A DNA stretch of 64,000 bases from Hondaea fermentalgiana (lineage: Eukaryota > Sar > Bigyra > Thraustochytrida > Thraustochytriidae), in assembly GCA_014084085.1 (NCBI GenBank), contig NPFB01000068.1, positions 95,008 through 159,007 on the forward strand. Direction: 5' to 3'. This document shows, in pieces, positions 41,006 through 50,269 of this stretch. The notes beneath the pieces are model-generated. The model saw only the letters and a list, made by a program, of their open reading frames with translations, ran no database searches and was not told the origin of the DNA. Position 1 is the stretch's first letter. Each line of letters starts with the position of its first letter. Made by a program: the position numbers and the translations under genes.

Positions 41006-42526
41006 TCAGTTACCACCAGCGCCGCCGTTATCATTGTCTTCTTCCATGGGCTCAGGAGGATTTGTGAAGAGATAATTCGCAGCAAGCTGCTCATCTTTGT
41101 CACACGCCAGATAAGCCTCAACGCAAGCTTGCTTTGGAAAGCCAAGCTCTGCGAGACGATCAACGGCAGCCATTTCTTCTTGCGTGAGGCGCACCACGTT
41201 GGCTCCAGGCGGGATCCCACCGCCGCCGCCGCCGCCGCCCATCATTCCCTGCATAAGTTGCGCCATGGCTTGCGGGGGCATTTGAGTAATGGCCTGCAGC
41301 TGCTCCGGAGGCACACCCATTTGGGTTGCTAATTGAGCACGTTGTTCCTCGGGCATCTGCTGCATAAGCTGCAAAAGACCCATGAGCTGCTGAACATCTG
41401 GACCACCCGCAGGCATGCCCCCCGGGAACCCACCAGCAGGAGCACCGCCACTGCCACCGCCTGCAGCCGCTTGCTGCTGCTGTTGCTGCTGCTGCTGCGA
41501 GGAAGCGTCCTCATCAATGGGCTCATTCATGATCGAAACAAACTCTGCGCGGTTGGCATTGATGGCCTCGAGAAGATCTGGGTCCGTGCTTCCGAGCTGC
41601 TGGAGCACTGTACCGAGAGCAGCCGGGTTGTTCTGCACAAGACGACGCAGGTTGTTAAAGTCTGGATGCTGACGCAAAGCCGCGAGAGGACCACCACCAG
41701 TTCCCGTGTTGCTGCTGGAGTTGTTGCCAGAAGTTGTGTTCGACGAGCTGTCGTTACCAGAGCCACCCGCTGCACCGCCGCTGCCAGCGGCGGCAGCCTG
41801 GCTTTCTGCCAACACACTGGCGGGGACCTCGTCCTCTTCCATGCCAACGCCCTCCGGAATGCCATTGAGCAGAAAATCTGTCGCACGCTCCGTGTTTCCG
41901 TAGGCAGCGGTCAATGCGGCACGTACCTGGTCCTCCGGAAAGCCCATGTCCTTGAGCTGCTGAACACCTTGCGCGAAGGCAGCATCGTCCACCCCGGCGG
42001 AGCCAGAGGCACCCGCAGAGGAAGAGGGCGCGTCTGATGCTTGGGTGGTTGTGGTCTGCGATGACGATGCTGCTGCTGCTGCACTGGGCGCGCTAGTTGA
42101 TGCCGGGGTCTGCGCAGGCTGCGGGGTGCTCGCGGCCGGTGCGGGCGTGGCGCCCGTCGAAGAAGGCGCCGGCGCCGGCGAAGGCGTGGAAGGCGCCGCG
42201 GCGGGAGCAGCAGCAGTGGCGCCGGAATCGGAGCTTGCGGGAGCAGAAGCAGCCGGCGCGGTCTCGCTCGAGGTTGAAGGCTTGCTCTCGGCGGGCTTGG
42301 CTTTGGCCTTGGCCACCACACAGACAAGGAACTCTCCATCACTAATGCTGCATTCCCCAACGGTCTTGTCATCGACAAGAATCTTTCCCTTGTGGATGAG
42401 TTTCTGCGCCGGCACTTCCCATGATTTGATCTCCTTGATCTTCTCCTTAACCTGCTTGATAGTCTGGCTCTCCTCCACCTCAACGGGGAACTTGACGCCG
42501 CCGAGCGTCTTGACGGTCAGCTTCAT
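41006..42526 (-). CDS. RAD23: RAD23 ubiquitin-receptor shuttle protein
   Basis: Delivers ubiquitinated proteins to the proteasome and stabilises XPC/Rad4 in nucleotide excision repair. The protein has 506 residues from ATG 42526. The ubiquitin-like domain is residues 1-76 (MKLTVKTLGGVKFPVEVE, then KLIHKGKIL). A long Ala/Pro/Ser/Thr linker leads to UBA1 at about 165-212 (LKDMGFPEDQVRAALTAA), the XPC-binding block at about 275-330 (LRQHPDFNNLRRLVQNNP, LLEAINAN), a poly-Gln run, a second Gln/Met-rich STI1-like segment and UBA2 near the C-terminus (LAELGFPKQACVEAYLAC). All expected domains are present in the canonical order. It is convergent with the UBR1-like ligase, a functional partner in the same pathway. 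Confidence 0.95.
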   Translation of the reverse strand: MKLTVKTLGGVKFPVEVEESQTIKQVKEKIKEIKSWEVPAQKLIHKGKILVDDKTVGECSISDGEFLVCVVAKAKAKPAESKPSTSSETAPAASAPASSDSGATAAAPAAAPSTPSPAPAPSSTGATPAPAASTPQPAQTPASTSAPSAAAAASSSQTTTTQASDAPSSSAGASGSAGVDDAAFAQGVQQLKDMGFPEDQVRAALTAAYGNTERATDFLLNGIPEGVGMEEDEVPASVLAESQAAAAGSGGAAGGSGNDSSSNTTSGNNSSSNTGTGGGPLAALRQHPDFNNLRRLVQNNPAALGTVLQQLGSTDPDLLEAINANRAEFVSIMNEPIDEDASSQQQQQQQQQAAAGGGSGGAPAGGFPGGMPAGGPDVQQLMGLLQLMQQMPEEQRAQLATQMGVPPEQLQAITQMPPQAMAQLMQGMMGGGGGGGGIPPGANVVRLTQEEMAAVDRLAELGFPKQACVEAYLACDKDEQLAANYLFTNPPEPMEEDNDNGGAGGN

Positions 42527-43664
42527 GGTCTCTTTGCAATTTGCTTCGTTGCGCGCTCGAAAAACCTGTCAGAGGAACTGGACGCGAGACAAAGTCTGCT
42601 CGGGGGAATCCACCGCCCGCACTCTGCGTCTGGTTGTCCGGCCAGGCCGCGCGCTCACGCCGCCGTCGGAGCTCTCCTTCTCGAAGCGCTCGTCCAGGGA
42701 TCGATCCGGTCCAATCCAAGCCGATCCGCGCGGCTCCGCCAGGCGGTCCGGGGCGTCCGGGGCAGTCTCGGGGCCGCCGCTGCGCACGCGTCCGTGCCGC
42801 TGTCGCCGCCGCCGTCGCCGCCGCCGTCGCCGCCGCCGTCGCTGTCGCTGTCGCTGCTGCGCGCGGGGGACTCGGCTCCGCTCGACGTTGGGATTCTGCG
42901 ATCCTTCGCGAGGCTCGGCAGGCAGGCCCCACTTGCGCCGCTCTTTGCGCCACTGGCGCCGCGCGAATGCTCCACTTGCGCGCCGCTCGCGCCGTGTGTG
43001 CCGCGGCCTCTCCTCGCCAGCGAACTTCGCTCCGTCGAAAACTAGTTTGCGGAAACTAGGCGCGACTGTAGAAGGAGACGCGCGACGATCCGTTACGGGA
43101 GCTGGAGAACCTCCAAGTCCAAGCGGCGCCACGAAGGTTGCGCTGCGGCGGCGGCTCGACGTCCGCGGCAAGCTTGGGACCGCGAGAGAGAGGTCGTGCC
43201 GGCGTGCGTGTGAGAAGAAAGGTTTAAGTTTGGTCGCTGGTCTGTCATGCGGCCGGGTACGTGTGCCGGGTGGATGATGGGATGCTTAGTTCAAGATAGG
43301 GTAGATAGCGCATACCGGGCCCCAATCAATCATGCCCACGTGGCGTTGAAAGCCCTCGTGGCGAGACAAGACAGACGACGGGCTGCAAAGTCTACTATCC
43401 ACCTGCTTGATCGTCTGCCAAGTACTCACCACCATTTGCATCTGCCAGCTACAAAAGGACTCGGGAGCCAAAAGGGAGAGAGAGAGAGATCTGCAGTGGG
43501 ACTCGGATCAGATGTCCCTCCGCGCGGCGTGGTGGACATCGCAGAACTTTTGGCCTCATGGATAGCAGCGCGCGCCAGAACATGTGGACCCATTAGACAG
43601 AGGCGCGGAGACAGACCCAGAAGCGACGCGGAGCGAAGGCAACCCGCCCCTTTTCCCCCGTGAG
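42527..43664. promoter_or_regulatory. Divergent promoter region, RAD23 / BART-domain gene
   Basis: About 1.1 kb and very GC-rich up to 43050. It contains a CCGCCGT trinucleotide-type array (42797-42852), two exact CCACTTGCGC sites (42929-42938, 42972-42981) and a GAGAGAG tract (43475-43489) before the BART gene. Confidence 0.45.
42929..42981. promoter_or_regulatory. Two copies of CCACTTGCGC upstream of RAD23
   Basis: Exact 10-mers lie about 400-455 bases upstream of the RAD23 ATG and about 0.7 kb from the BART gene. The same word appears three times upstream of the UBR1-like gene. Confidence 0.4.
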
Positions 43665-44255
43665 ATGCCACGGCGGCCGGCAGAAGAGTCAAAGACGTCT
43701 GCGAGGTCATGGGATGATAAGGACAGCGGCAGCGATGGCTCTGGCCGTCGAGGCGAAGGCATGCAAGGCGAAGGAGAAGAGGATCTAATGGAGTTTATGG
43801 TGCGATTTTCGAACCACGTCGACGGCCCAGAGTTCAACAAACGCATGGCAAAATTTTTCCGCAAGCACTGCCACATTGTCGATCTCACCACAAGCGAGCA
43901 CTCGTTGGAAATGTATGAGCTTTACCAGACATATCAAGGCCACATTGACAACATGCTCGAGGACTTCGTAGACAAAGAGGGCCTGCCATCGGCTGAAGCT
44001 CTGGTGGCCAAGGTCCGCGCGGCCAGTGAAGCGAACAGCTTTGCAAGCGAGTACGTTCAGTTTATTCTAGACGTAGTTGACTACGAGAGTTTTGCAAAGT
44101 GCATGCAACAATATTGGCGGGCCTTTGCTCGGAACAATGGGATCGATTTACCAGGGGAACCTAGCGCTAAATCCCCATCCTCCTCGAAAGCAGATTCAAA
44201 GTCTCAAGACCACACAAGCGAGAGCAAGACTGAGACTAAGCAAGCACACAAGTAG
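43665..44255 (+). CDS. BART-domain protein (ARL2BP/CFAP36-like)
   Basis: The protein has 196 residues from the first in-frame ATG at 43665. After about 35 disordered charged residues, the region from LMEFMVRFSNHVDGPEFNKRM to YESFAKCMQQYWRAF (about residues 42-155) matches the helical BART domain, which binds the GTPase ARL2 or ARL3 in animals and is found in ciliary proteins. The Ser/Lys-rich C-terminal tail is low complexity. The assignment rests on the pattern of hydrophobic and aromatic residues, F-x-x-K-H-C in helix 2 and LYQTYQGHIDNMLEDF in helix 3. The partner GTPase is inferred. A 5' exon upstream cannot be excluded because the frame is open to a GTG at 43584. Confidence 0.75.
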   Translation: MPRRPAEESKTSARSWDDKDSGSDGSGRRGEGMQGEGEEDLMEFMVRFSNHVDGPEFNKRMAKFFRKHCHIVDLTTSEHSLEMYELYQTYQGHIDNMLEDFVDKEGLPSAEALVAKVRAASEANSFASEYVQFILDVVDYESFAKCMQQYWRAFARNNGIDLPGEPSAKSPSSSKADSKSQDHTSESKTETKQAHK

Positions 44256-44520
44256 TCCATGCGTCGATCTGATCCCGGACACGAATCCTTAAACACCAAA
44301 TCCAGATTACAAAATCACGGTCGCTAAATTATGCATGCAACATACTTTCTAAGAACGGGGGTAGAGGATTTTTTTTTTTTCCGGGGGGGGGGGGGGGGTG
44401 GGGGGGTGTTGTTAAAAAGCAACAGCAAAAGCAACAGCAACAGCAAAAGTAACAGCAAAAGCAACAGCAAAATTAACAGCAAAAGCAACAGCAAAAGCAA
44501 AAGCAAAAGCAAGAAAATGT
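44256..44520. repeat. Homopolymer and AACAGCAAAAGC microsatellite between convergent genes
   Basis: T12 (44369-44380), G16 (44383-44398) and G7 (44400-44406) are followed by about 100 bases of AACAGCAAAAGC-type repeats that end at the stop codon of the racemase-family gene. It therefore forms its 3' flank or 3'UTR. Confidence 0.85.
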
Positions 44521-45633
44521 CTATCTGCAGACCAAAGACTTGCGAATAATCTCGTCGCCCAGAACCTGAGCCGGGTTGACGAGCACAAGCTTGGTCGCAT
44601 CAGACTTGTTATATTCGTTTGAGTCTGGAAGGCGCTCTGCATAGCGAGCAATGTTTTCCTTGGTCAGCAAAAGAGGTAACTCCGTGCACCCAAGCACAAT
44701 GGCTTCTGCGCCTGCAAAGTGCAGTTTGAGAACCTCTGTTAGCAAGAGCTCAAAGTTGCGAAATGTGTGCTCGCAGGTGAGGTCAGAGTCGTATCCGGCC
44801 TTGATACCATGCTGACCAAAGATGGCCTCTGTAAAGTTGTTCTGCTCGCCGTTGGCAGTGTTGAGAGGGGTGAGAACCTCCAGTTCGCGTTGGTGTTTTG
44901 CTTTGGCGCGCCTCGCAAACGCCTCTTCGTAGATTCTAAACTTGAGTAATGGCCCGGTGCCCATGAGACCAACTCGGATCTTCTTGGGCGCGGAACCCGA
45001 CGAACTTTCCATGCCCTCAACGGTGCGGATGATGTAATCGTAGGTAAGGTCCAACATGTCCAGAAAGGGAACCTTGGGAGACAGCTTGGCGAGCATGCCA
45101 GACTTGAATTGGTGTGCAGTACTACATACGATACAAAGCGCGGAGGCGCCGCCATTGACCAATGCCTGCGCAGAGCGCGCCATGTCCTCCGTGGGATCTA
45201 CGTCACTTTGGCCAGACATGAACTCGGGCCTGCCCGGAATTGTTGGGTTGGTGTACATGAGACAGGCAACGTGATCCTGGTCGCGAACCTTTTCTTGTCC
45301 GACTCGCGCCGCCCAAACTGCCGCCACCTGTTCCTTGGTCCACAGCGCGGTCGAAGCTGCAGCAACCTCTGCAAACATGGCTTCCACGGACTCTTGGCCA
45401 GCTTTCATTGCGTTGAACAGCTGTACGCGCGCCTTGATAACGTTTTCATCGTAAAAGAGTGCCGTCGCCTTGGGGCCAAGGCCGCCCAGGACGCCGCAGA
45501 CCCACGGCTGCGCCCTATTTGCTGCCTTTTGCCCGCGCACGCGCAAGCCGACCAGGTATCCGAGCGCTGCCGCGCTTGCGACGGCCGCAACTGCAGCAGC
45601 CGCTACAGAGGCCGACCGCGCGTCGAAGCCCAT
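44521..45633 (-). CDS. Aspartate/glutamate racemase family protein, membrane-anchored
   Basis: The protein has 370 residues from ATG 45633. Residues about 9-28 are a hydrophobic Ala-rich segment (AAVAAVASAAALGYLVGL), either a signal anchor or a targeting signal. The rest is the cofactor-independent Asp/Glu racemase fold: GVLGGLGPKAT at the start, YTNPTIPGRPEFM, the first catalytic Cys in VCSTAH (C170), LMGTGPLLKFRIYEEAF, and the second in LGCTELPLLL (C316). Both Cys residues of the two-base mechanism are therefore present, which supports an active racemase rather than a decarboxylase relative. The amino-acid substrate is not determined. The stop is TAG directly against the microsatellite. Confidence 0.88.
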   Translation of the reverse strand: MGFDARSASVAAAAVAAVASAAALGYLVGLRVRGQKAANRAQPWVCGVLGGLGPKATALFYDENVIKARVQLFNAMKAGQESVEAMFAEVAAASTALWTKEQVAAVWAARVGQEKVRDQDHVACLMYTNPTIPGRPEFMSGQSDVDPTEDMARSAQALVNGGASALCIVCSTAHQFKSGMLAKLSPKVPFLDMLDLTYDYIIRTVEGMESSSGSAPKKIRVGLMGTGPLLKFRIYEEAFARRAKAKHQRELEVLTPLNTANGEQNNFTEAIFGQHGIKAGYDSDLTCEHTFRNFELLLTEVLKLHFAGAEAIVLGCTELPLLLTKENIARYAERLPDSNEYNKSDATKLVLVNPAQVLGDEIIRKSLVCR

Positions 45634-46462
45634 GACGCTCGCAGCTCAGGTCCCAACCCGAGCCTGCCGCGCCGTGCAGCTCCTGTTCGGCTTCGTCTCG
45701 GTTCCTGCGCCGCCTGCGCTTGGCCGCTGGCCAGCCTGCCTACCTGCCCGTCGCGGCGATCAAGCTGTCGCTTTGCGATCTGCTTTGCTGGATTCGACCG
45801 TCATCCTGTCACTCATGATGCCGCTGCGCAACATACATTCATTCATGAATGATAGGCCCACTGCTTGCGTGGGACGAGGGCCCGAAATGAAATCCTAATC
45901 TCTCGTGAGTTCTTTCCGCGGCTGCAGCTGCAGCTGCAGACCGCAATGGCCATGACGCGATGATGGTGATTGGAGCTGGTAATGGTCAACGAACGAACAA
46001 ACTACTGCTACTAGGCCTTGCCATGGTTTGTCTGAGTGCCAACTTTTGATGGCAGTGGCCATGGTGGATGGCACAGCTGGGTCGTGCAGCAGCCCATTGA
46101 TGTTTGGGACGAGTAGCCTTGTAGGCGTAGCCCGGACTGATTTCGGGAAGAATATTGAGTTGCGCAAGGGTCGCCGAAGGCGACGAGGGTGAGACTCAAT
46201 GAGTTCGAGGCGGCGTTGCGACCCGCCTCGCCGAGGACGACGTCTCATGCGAGGCCGCGGTCATGTCATGGCACCTCGATGTGACAACGTATGTAATTTG
46301 CTGCGGCAAAACTCGAACGTGGTGCGAAGCGAAGCGCCAAAAGCATCGGCATACAGTAAGATAATCAGACCTCGCGAACACAATAGACGAAGGACAGACG
46401 ACTGACTGCAGCTGCTCGTAGAAGGAGCAAGAGTTGCGCGTCGGGCTGGTGTGGCGGACAAG
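45634..46462. other. Divergent spacer, racemase / SDR
   Basis: About 830 bases. A GCAGCTGCAGCTGCAG palindromic run occurs at 45919-45936. No gene is supported. Confidence 0.5.
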
Positions 46463-47530
46463 ATGACCGGAGCAGATGCGAACGCAATCAGTGGGCCGAT
46501 CTGCATCACAGGCGCCACAGGCTTCCTCGGATCATGGGCTGTGAAAGAGGCACTGGACGCCGGCTTTGAGGTACACGCCACGACGCGGTCCGAGGGCAAA
46601 GCGGGCGTGCTCAAGAGCCTCGATGGCGCCAAGGAGCGCCTCAAGCTCTTCACGGGGTGCGACCTGATGAAGAAGGGGTCGTTCGACGAAGCCATTTCGG
46701 GCTGCCCCATTGTGCTTCACACGGCGTCGCCCGTCTTCTTCTCTGATAACGAGGACGATCGATCGAAGCTCGTCGATCCAGCCGTGCAGGGAACACAGAC
46801 CGTGCTGGAGGCCTGCGCTGCGGCGGGGGTGAAGAAGGTTGTGCTCACATCCTCCACTGCCGCCGTGTACATGGCCTACGGCCGGAAGCCGGCTGAGGAA
46901 CCTTTTACTGAGAAAGACTTTTCGCCGCAAGATGTTCTGGAGGAGAAGAAAAACTACTACGCGCTCTCCAAGCTGTTGGCCGAGCGCGCCGCATGGGAGA
47001 TTGCTGAACGCGATGGCTGCCCGTTCAAGCTTAGCGTGATGAACCCGACGTACATTTTTGGTCCGGTGATGCAGGGTCAGAAGCCCGACAATGTCACGGC
47101 CAAGATGGTGAGTGGCTTCTTCAAGGCGGAGAGCATCACGCAGATTTCCGTTCCCCTCGTCGATGTTCGCGATGTGGCCAAGGCACACGTTCTTGCGGCC
47201 AAAATGGACCTCGATTGGGCCGGCTGGGGACGACGCTTCCTTCTCGTTGGCGCGACGCCCATGCAGGAGGAGATCATCAAGGTCCTTCGTGACGCCAAAA
47301 CCGTATCAGCGACGCACAAGAACTTGCTTCCTACGACTCTCGATCCCTCGATTCCACCTGCGGTTGCAGGCCATGTGCCGCCTGCACGGACGAAGATGGA
47401 TGTCTCACCTTCCACTGCGCCTCCTGCGGAGGGCGGCCTCTCGCTTGAGTATCACCACATGTATGAGACCGTTGTTGATACATACGCCACGGCCGATGTC
47501 GATGCTAACCTGCAGAATGCAGCTGCCTAA
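46463..47530 (+). CDS. Extended short-chain dehydrogenase, DFR/cinnamoyl-CoA-reductase-like
   Basis: The protein has 355 residues from ATG 46463; the four codons before it begin with GTG. It is an NAD(P)-dependent reductase of the extended SDR class. The Rossmann motif TGATGFLGSW lies near residue 16, the Arg of HATTRS suggests NADPH, SSTAAVY holds the catalytic Ser region and YYALSKLLAE the YxxxK pair. NPTYIFGP and VDVRDVAKAH are conserved in the dihydroflavonol-reductase/cinnamoyl-CoA-reductase group. In non-plant microbes such proteins reduce varied aldehydes or ketones, so the substrate cannot be named. The C-terminal 70 residues are Pro/Thr-rich and less typical. Confidence 0.88.
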   Translation: MTGADANAISGPICITGATGFLGSWAVKEALDAGFEVHATTRSEGKAGVLKSLDGAKERLKLFTGCDLMKKGSFDEAISGCPIVLHTASPVFFSDNEDDRSKLVDPAVQGTQTVLEACAAAGVKKVVLTSSTAAVYMAYGRKPAEEPFTEKDFSPQDVLEEKKNYYALSKLLAERAAWEIAERDGCPFKLSVMNPTYIFGPVMQGQKPDNVTAKMVSGFFKAESITQISVPLVDVRDVAKAHVLAAKMDLDWAGWGRRFLLVGATPMQEEIIKVLRDAKTVSATHKNLLPTTLDPSIPPAVAGHVPPARTKMDVSPSTAPPAEGGLSLEYHHMYETVVDTYATADVDANLQNAAA

Positions 47531-48445
47531 TTTCAGATCCTAGACTACTTTTCTTCCCATTGACATGGGAAAATTTCTCCCCATCATGCGTCCGCGTTTT
47601 CTTGAGCTACTTGTTCGTTTGTTTGGTGTTTCAAGGATCTGGCCTTCGTCTGCCATTCACTACAGCTCTACTAGCAGTACAGGTAATCGATAGCGGATTT
47701 TCAATCTCTGATGACTTTTCTTACATGCCTCTCGCTGCAGTGCACTTCAGCATACGATAGCAAGTTCCTGTTCGTAAGTTTTTTTGAAATCTGTTCGTGC
47801 GACTTTCTTTGTGAATTGAATACGGGATCTTTTGCGAATCCGCAGACAAGAGAACAGGTCCGTGCCACTCGACGTTAGATAAGTGCCATGCTCTCAAGCA
47901 TCCTTCAGACATCACTACCATATTCGCAGAATGACTGTTGCATATGTGTATGTAAACCAATCTCTTTTCCAGCCTCCCACCTTTGAATTACCCTTTCCTG
48001 TCTCCCCTCCCCCCATCATTTTCCCTCAAGTATAATAATGTGTGTACCACAAAAACGGTGTGCGTTAGTGTCCGCACGCGTACCCCCGCCGTTACAAGGT
48101 TCTTCCTTTCGAGGCACGATAACTTGTTGCGAGCGGTCACAGTCAGCCCGAGCGCGAGTCCCGCCCGCCCAGAACTGCTTTGGCTTTTGCTGCCCCGGGG
48201 CACGCGCGTGCGCTTGCTGGGCGGCTGGTCGAGCGAGCGAGTGAGCGAGCGAGCAGGCGGCTGCGCTTGGGACTGGGTCGGGCGGGGTCTTGCGAGCGCA
48301 TCGTCGCCTTCGCGGTTAGATTAGATTGCTTGCACGGCCTTGGCGTTGGCGGTTGCACGCGCGCAGACAGCACTCCTTTTTGAGGGCGCAGACCGTGAGC
48401 TGCAGCGCGCGCGGCCGCGACGCGAGAGGTCACGAGGCAGACACC
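47531..48445. other. Spacer between SDR and coiled-coil gene
   Basis: About 900 bases: AT-rich 3' flank of the SDR gene to about 48050, then GC-rich sequence with GAGC repeats (48228-48255) before the next start. No gene is seen. Confidence 0.55.
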
Positions 48446-49669
48446 ATGTCCATGGAGGCGTACGTGACGCGGGCGGAGGCCTGCTTCAAGGCGGTGCGCC
48501 CGGGCTTCAAGCACGGCCGGGATGCCGTTTACGACCCTTTCGAGGGAAGCGTGCTCAAGAAGCTCCGGCAGTGCATCGAGGCCAAAGCCTCTCTCGACGA
48601 GCGCACCGTGCTGACACAGCCGGTTGATCGCGAGCTCGTTGGCCGTGTCGCCGCGCTGGAGAAGGAAGCCAAGACGCTTGCAGAGCAGCTGAAGTCCCGA
48701 CGCGATGCCGTAGCCGCCGCCGCAGTGTCCCAGCTGGAACAGGACTTTGCGGAGCAAGACGCTCAGCATAATGACGATACGCAGACCGCCGAGGATCATC
48801 AAAGCGGCGTCAAGACCGAGGGCGCTACAGAGAGCAAGACATTGAGCGACGAAACACTGGCAAAGCAAACAGAAGAGTCTCCCGAAGAGCGCCAAAAGCT
48901 GGCGCTTGTTCGACAGTTGCTGGCAGAGAACGCCGCCCTCCGGGGATCCCTCGCAGAAATGCTGCCTACAGTCAGCGAGCGCCTCAAGGACACCATTCGT
49001 GCCGTTGCCGAGGGCAAGGCAACGCACGAGTCTGAGGTGGACCGTATCATGAAGCGCGCAGGTTCCTCGTCCTCATCGTCAATGTCAAATTCTTCGCAAG
49101 GCCAGGGCCCTGCAACAACAGCGCCAAACCAGACGCACATGCAAACACAAGGTCATGGTGTTAACGCGGCCGTGCTACTAGCACGCAAAGTCGCGGCTGC
49201 TCTGAAGCAGCCCACGGCTGCCAAGGCCATTGTGGCCAAGAGCGCGGCTTCCGTGGAGACGAGCCAAACTCTTCAAGCAAAGCCATCGACCACAACGAAA
49301 CGCGCCCGCCAAACTGCGGCAAAACCGATGACGCCTCGGACGACGCGCCAGAGTGTATCCCGCGAAGCGGGCGAAGCTTTAGCCATGCGTTCCGCGGATT
49401 CGAGTGCGACGGGCTCGTCATCGGAAGGTGTCTTGGCCGCCCGCCCTCATGCAGAGACGAACTTGCGCACTCCACCACCCGCATCCCCGACTCCAGCGGT
49501 GTGGAAGGTTGCGTACACGTCTGAAAAGGGTTCTGCACGGAAGCGATCGATGGAGTCCGCCAGCAAGAGGTCCGCTTCGGCTCGCAAAACACCGCAGCGC
49601 TCATCCAAGACAACGAAACAGACCCCGCGAAGCGCTCGAAAGCCCCGCACGCCTTGTCTGCGCGTGTGA
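48446..49669 (+). CDS. Coiled-coil protein with basic disordered tail, unknown
   Basis: The protein has 407 residues from ATG 48446 (MSMEAYVTRAEACF); the open frame upstream has no ATG. Residues 1-100 are helical, with a coiled coil around VDRELVGRVAALEKEAKTL. The middle is acidic and Gln/Glu-rich, with a second helical stretch (RQLLAENAALRGSLAEMLP). The last 170 residues are Ala/Ser/Thr/Lys/Arg-rich and disordered, ending in repeated S/T-x-R-K units. The block TQPVDRELVGRVAALE followed by RRD loosely recalls the Mis14/NSL1 kinetochore family, but this is a weak pattern match. A chromatin- or microtubule-linked role would suit the basic tail. I do not recognise it with confidence. Confidence 0.65.
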   Translation: MSMEAYVTRAEACFKAVRPGFKHGRDAVYDPFEGSVLKKLRQCIEAKASLDERTVLTQPVDRELVGRVAALEKEAKTLAEQLKSRRDAVAAAAVSQLEQDFAEQDAQHNDDTQTAEDHQSGVKTEGATESKTLSDETLAKQTEESPEERQKLALVRQLLAENAALRGSLAEMLPTVSERLKDTIRAVAEGKATHESEVDRIMKRAGSSSSSSMSNSSQGQGPATTAPNQTHMQTQGHGVNAAVLLARKVAAALKQPTAAKAIVAKSAASVETSQTLQAKPSTTTKRARQTAAKPMTPRTTRQSVSREAGEALAMRSADSSATGSSSEGVLAARPHAETNLRTPPPASPTPAVWKVAYTSEKGSARKRSMESASKRSASARKTPQRSSKTTKQTPRSARKPRTPCLRV

Positions 49670-50269
49670 GAAGGCTGGCAGAGTGAGTAGGCACCAATGC
49701 ATAAAATTAACCCGAAAGACTCGAGCAGCCAGTCTTTCTCTAAACGATACTGAACAGCTCCAAGGCAGCACGCGAGCGCTCAAGCAAGCAGGCAGGCACT
49801 CGACTATACAGAAAGTAAACATTGAATTGAATGATTGATAATGATGAGGTTCCTCTACACTGCACGCAAGTTTGCCAAGATCTGGTTTCAGGGTGTTACT
49901 TGACCTCGGTGATCTTTCAACAGAGCGGAGCAAGAAAAGACATGTTGTCAAAAGCTCCTATATGCTTCTGGAGCTTTTCTCTTTGGCCCAAATCGCGCAT
50001 TGGCGCCACTTTAGCCATCGCTTCAGCATGCAAATATTGAATATGAAACGGCACGGAGCGACTCAGTCAACAAACAAACAAACAAACAAACACTCAGAAA
50101 AACAAAATGTAATACAAAACGTAAACATTGAATTGAATGAAATTGAATGGAATGATTGACAATGGTGACCTTCCCGCTACGTTTGCGCACCCAAAGGAAC
50201 GAGGAAGAAGAGAGAGAGGGAGGCAAAAAAGAAAAGGAGAGAAAACAGCCCATGGATACTTGCAATGAT
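49670..50269. other. Convergent spacer with a short direct repeat
   Basis: About 600 bases. The 20-mer GTAAACATTGAATTGAATGA occurs at 49815-49834 and 50121-50140, with partly conserved flanks. An AAAC run occurs at 50072-50090. No gene is seen. Confidence 0.6.

Noticed and set aside
42569..43171. Arg-rich open frames in the RAD23/BART spacer
   Set aside because: They come from the CCGCCGT array and high GC. No start context or domain, and they overlap on both strands.
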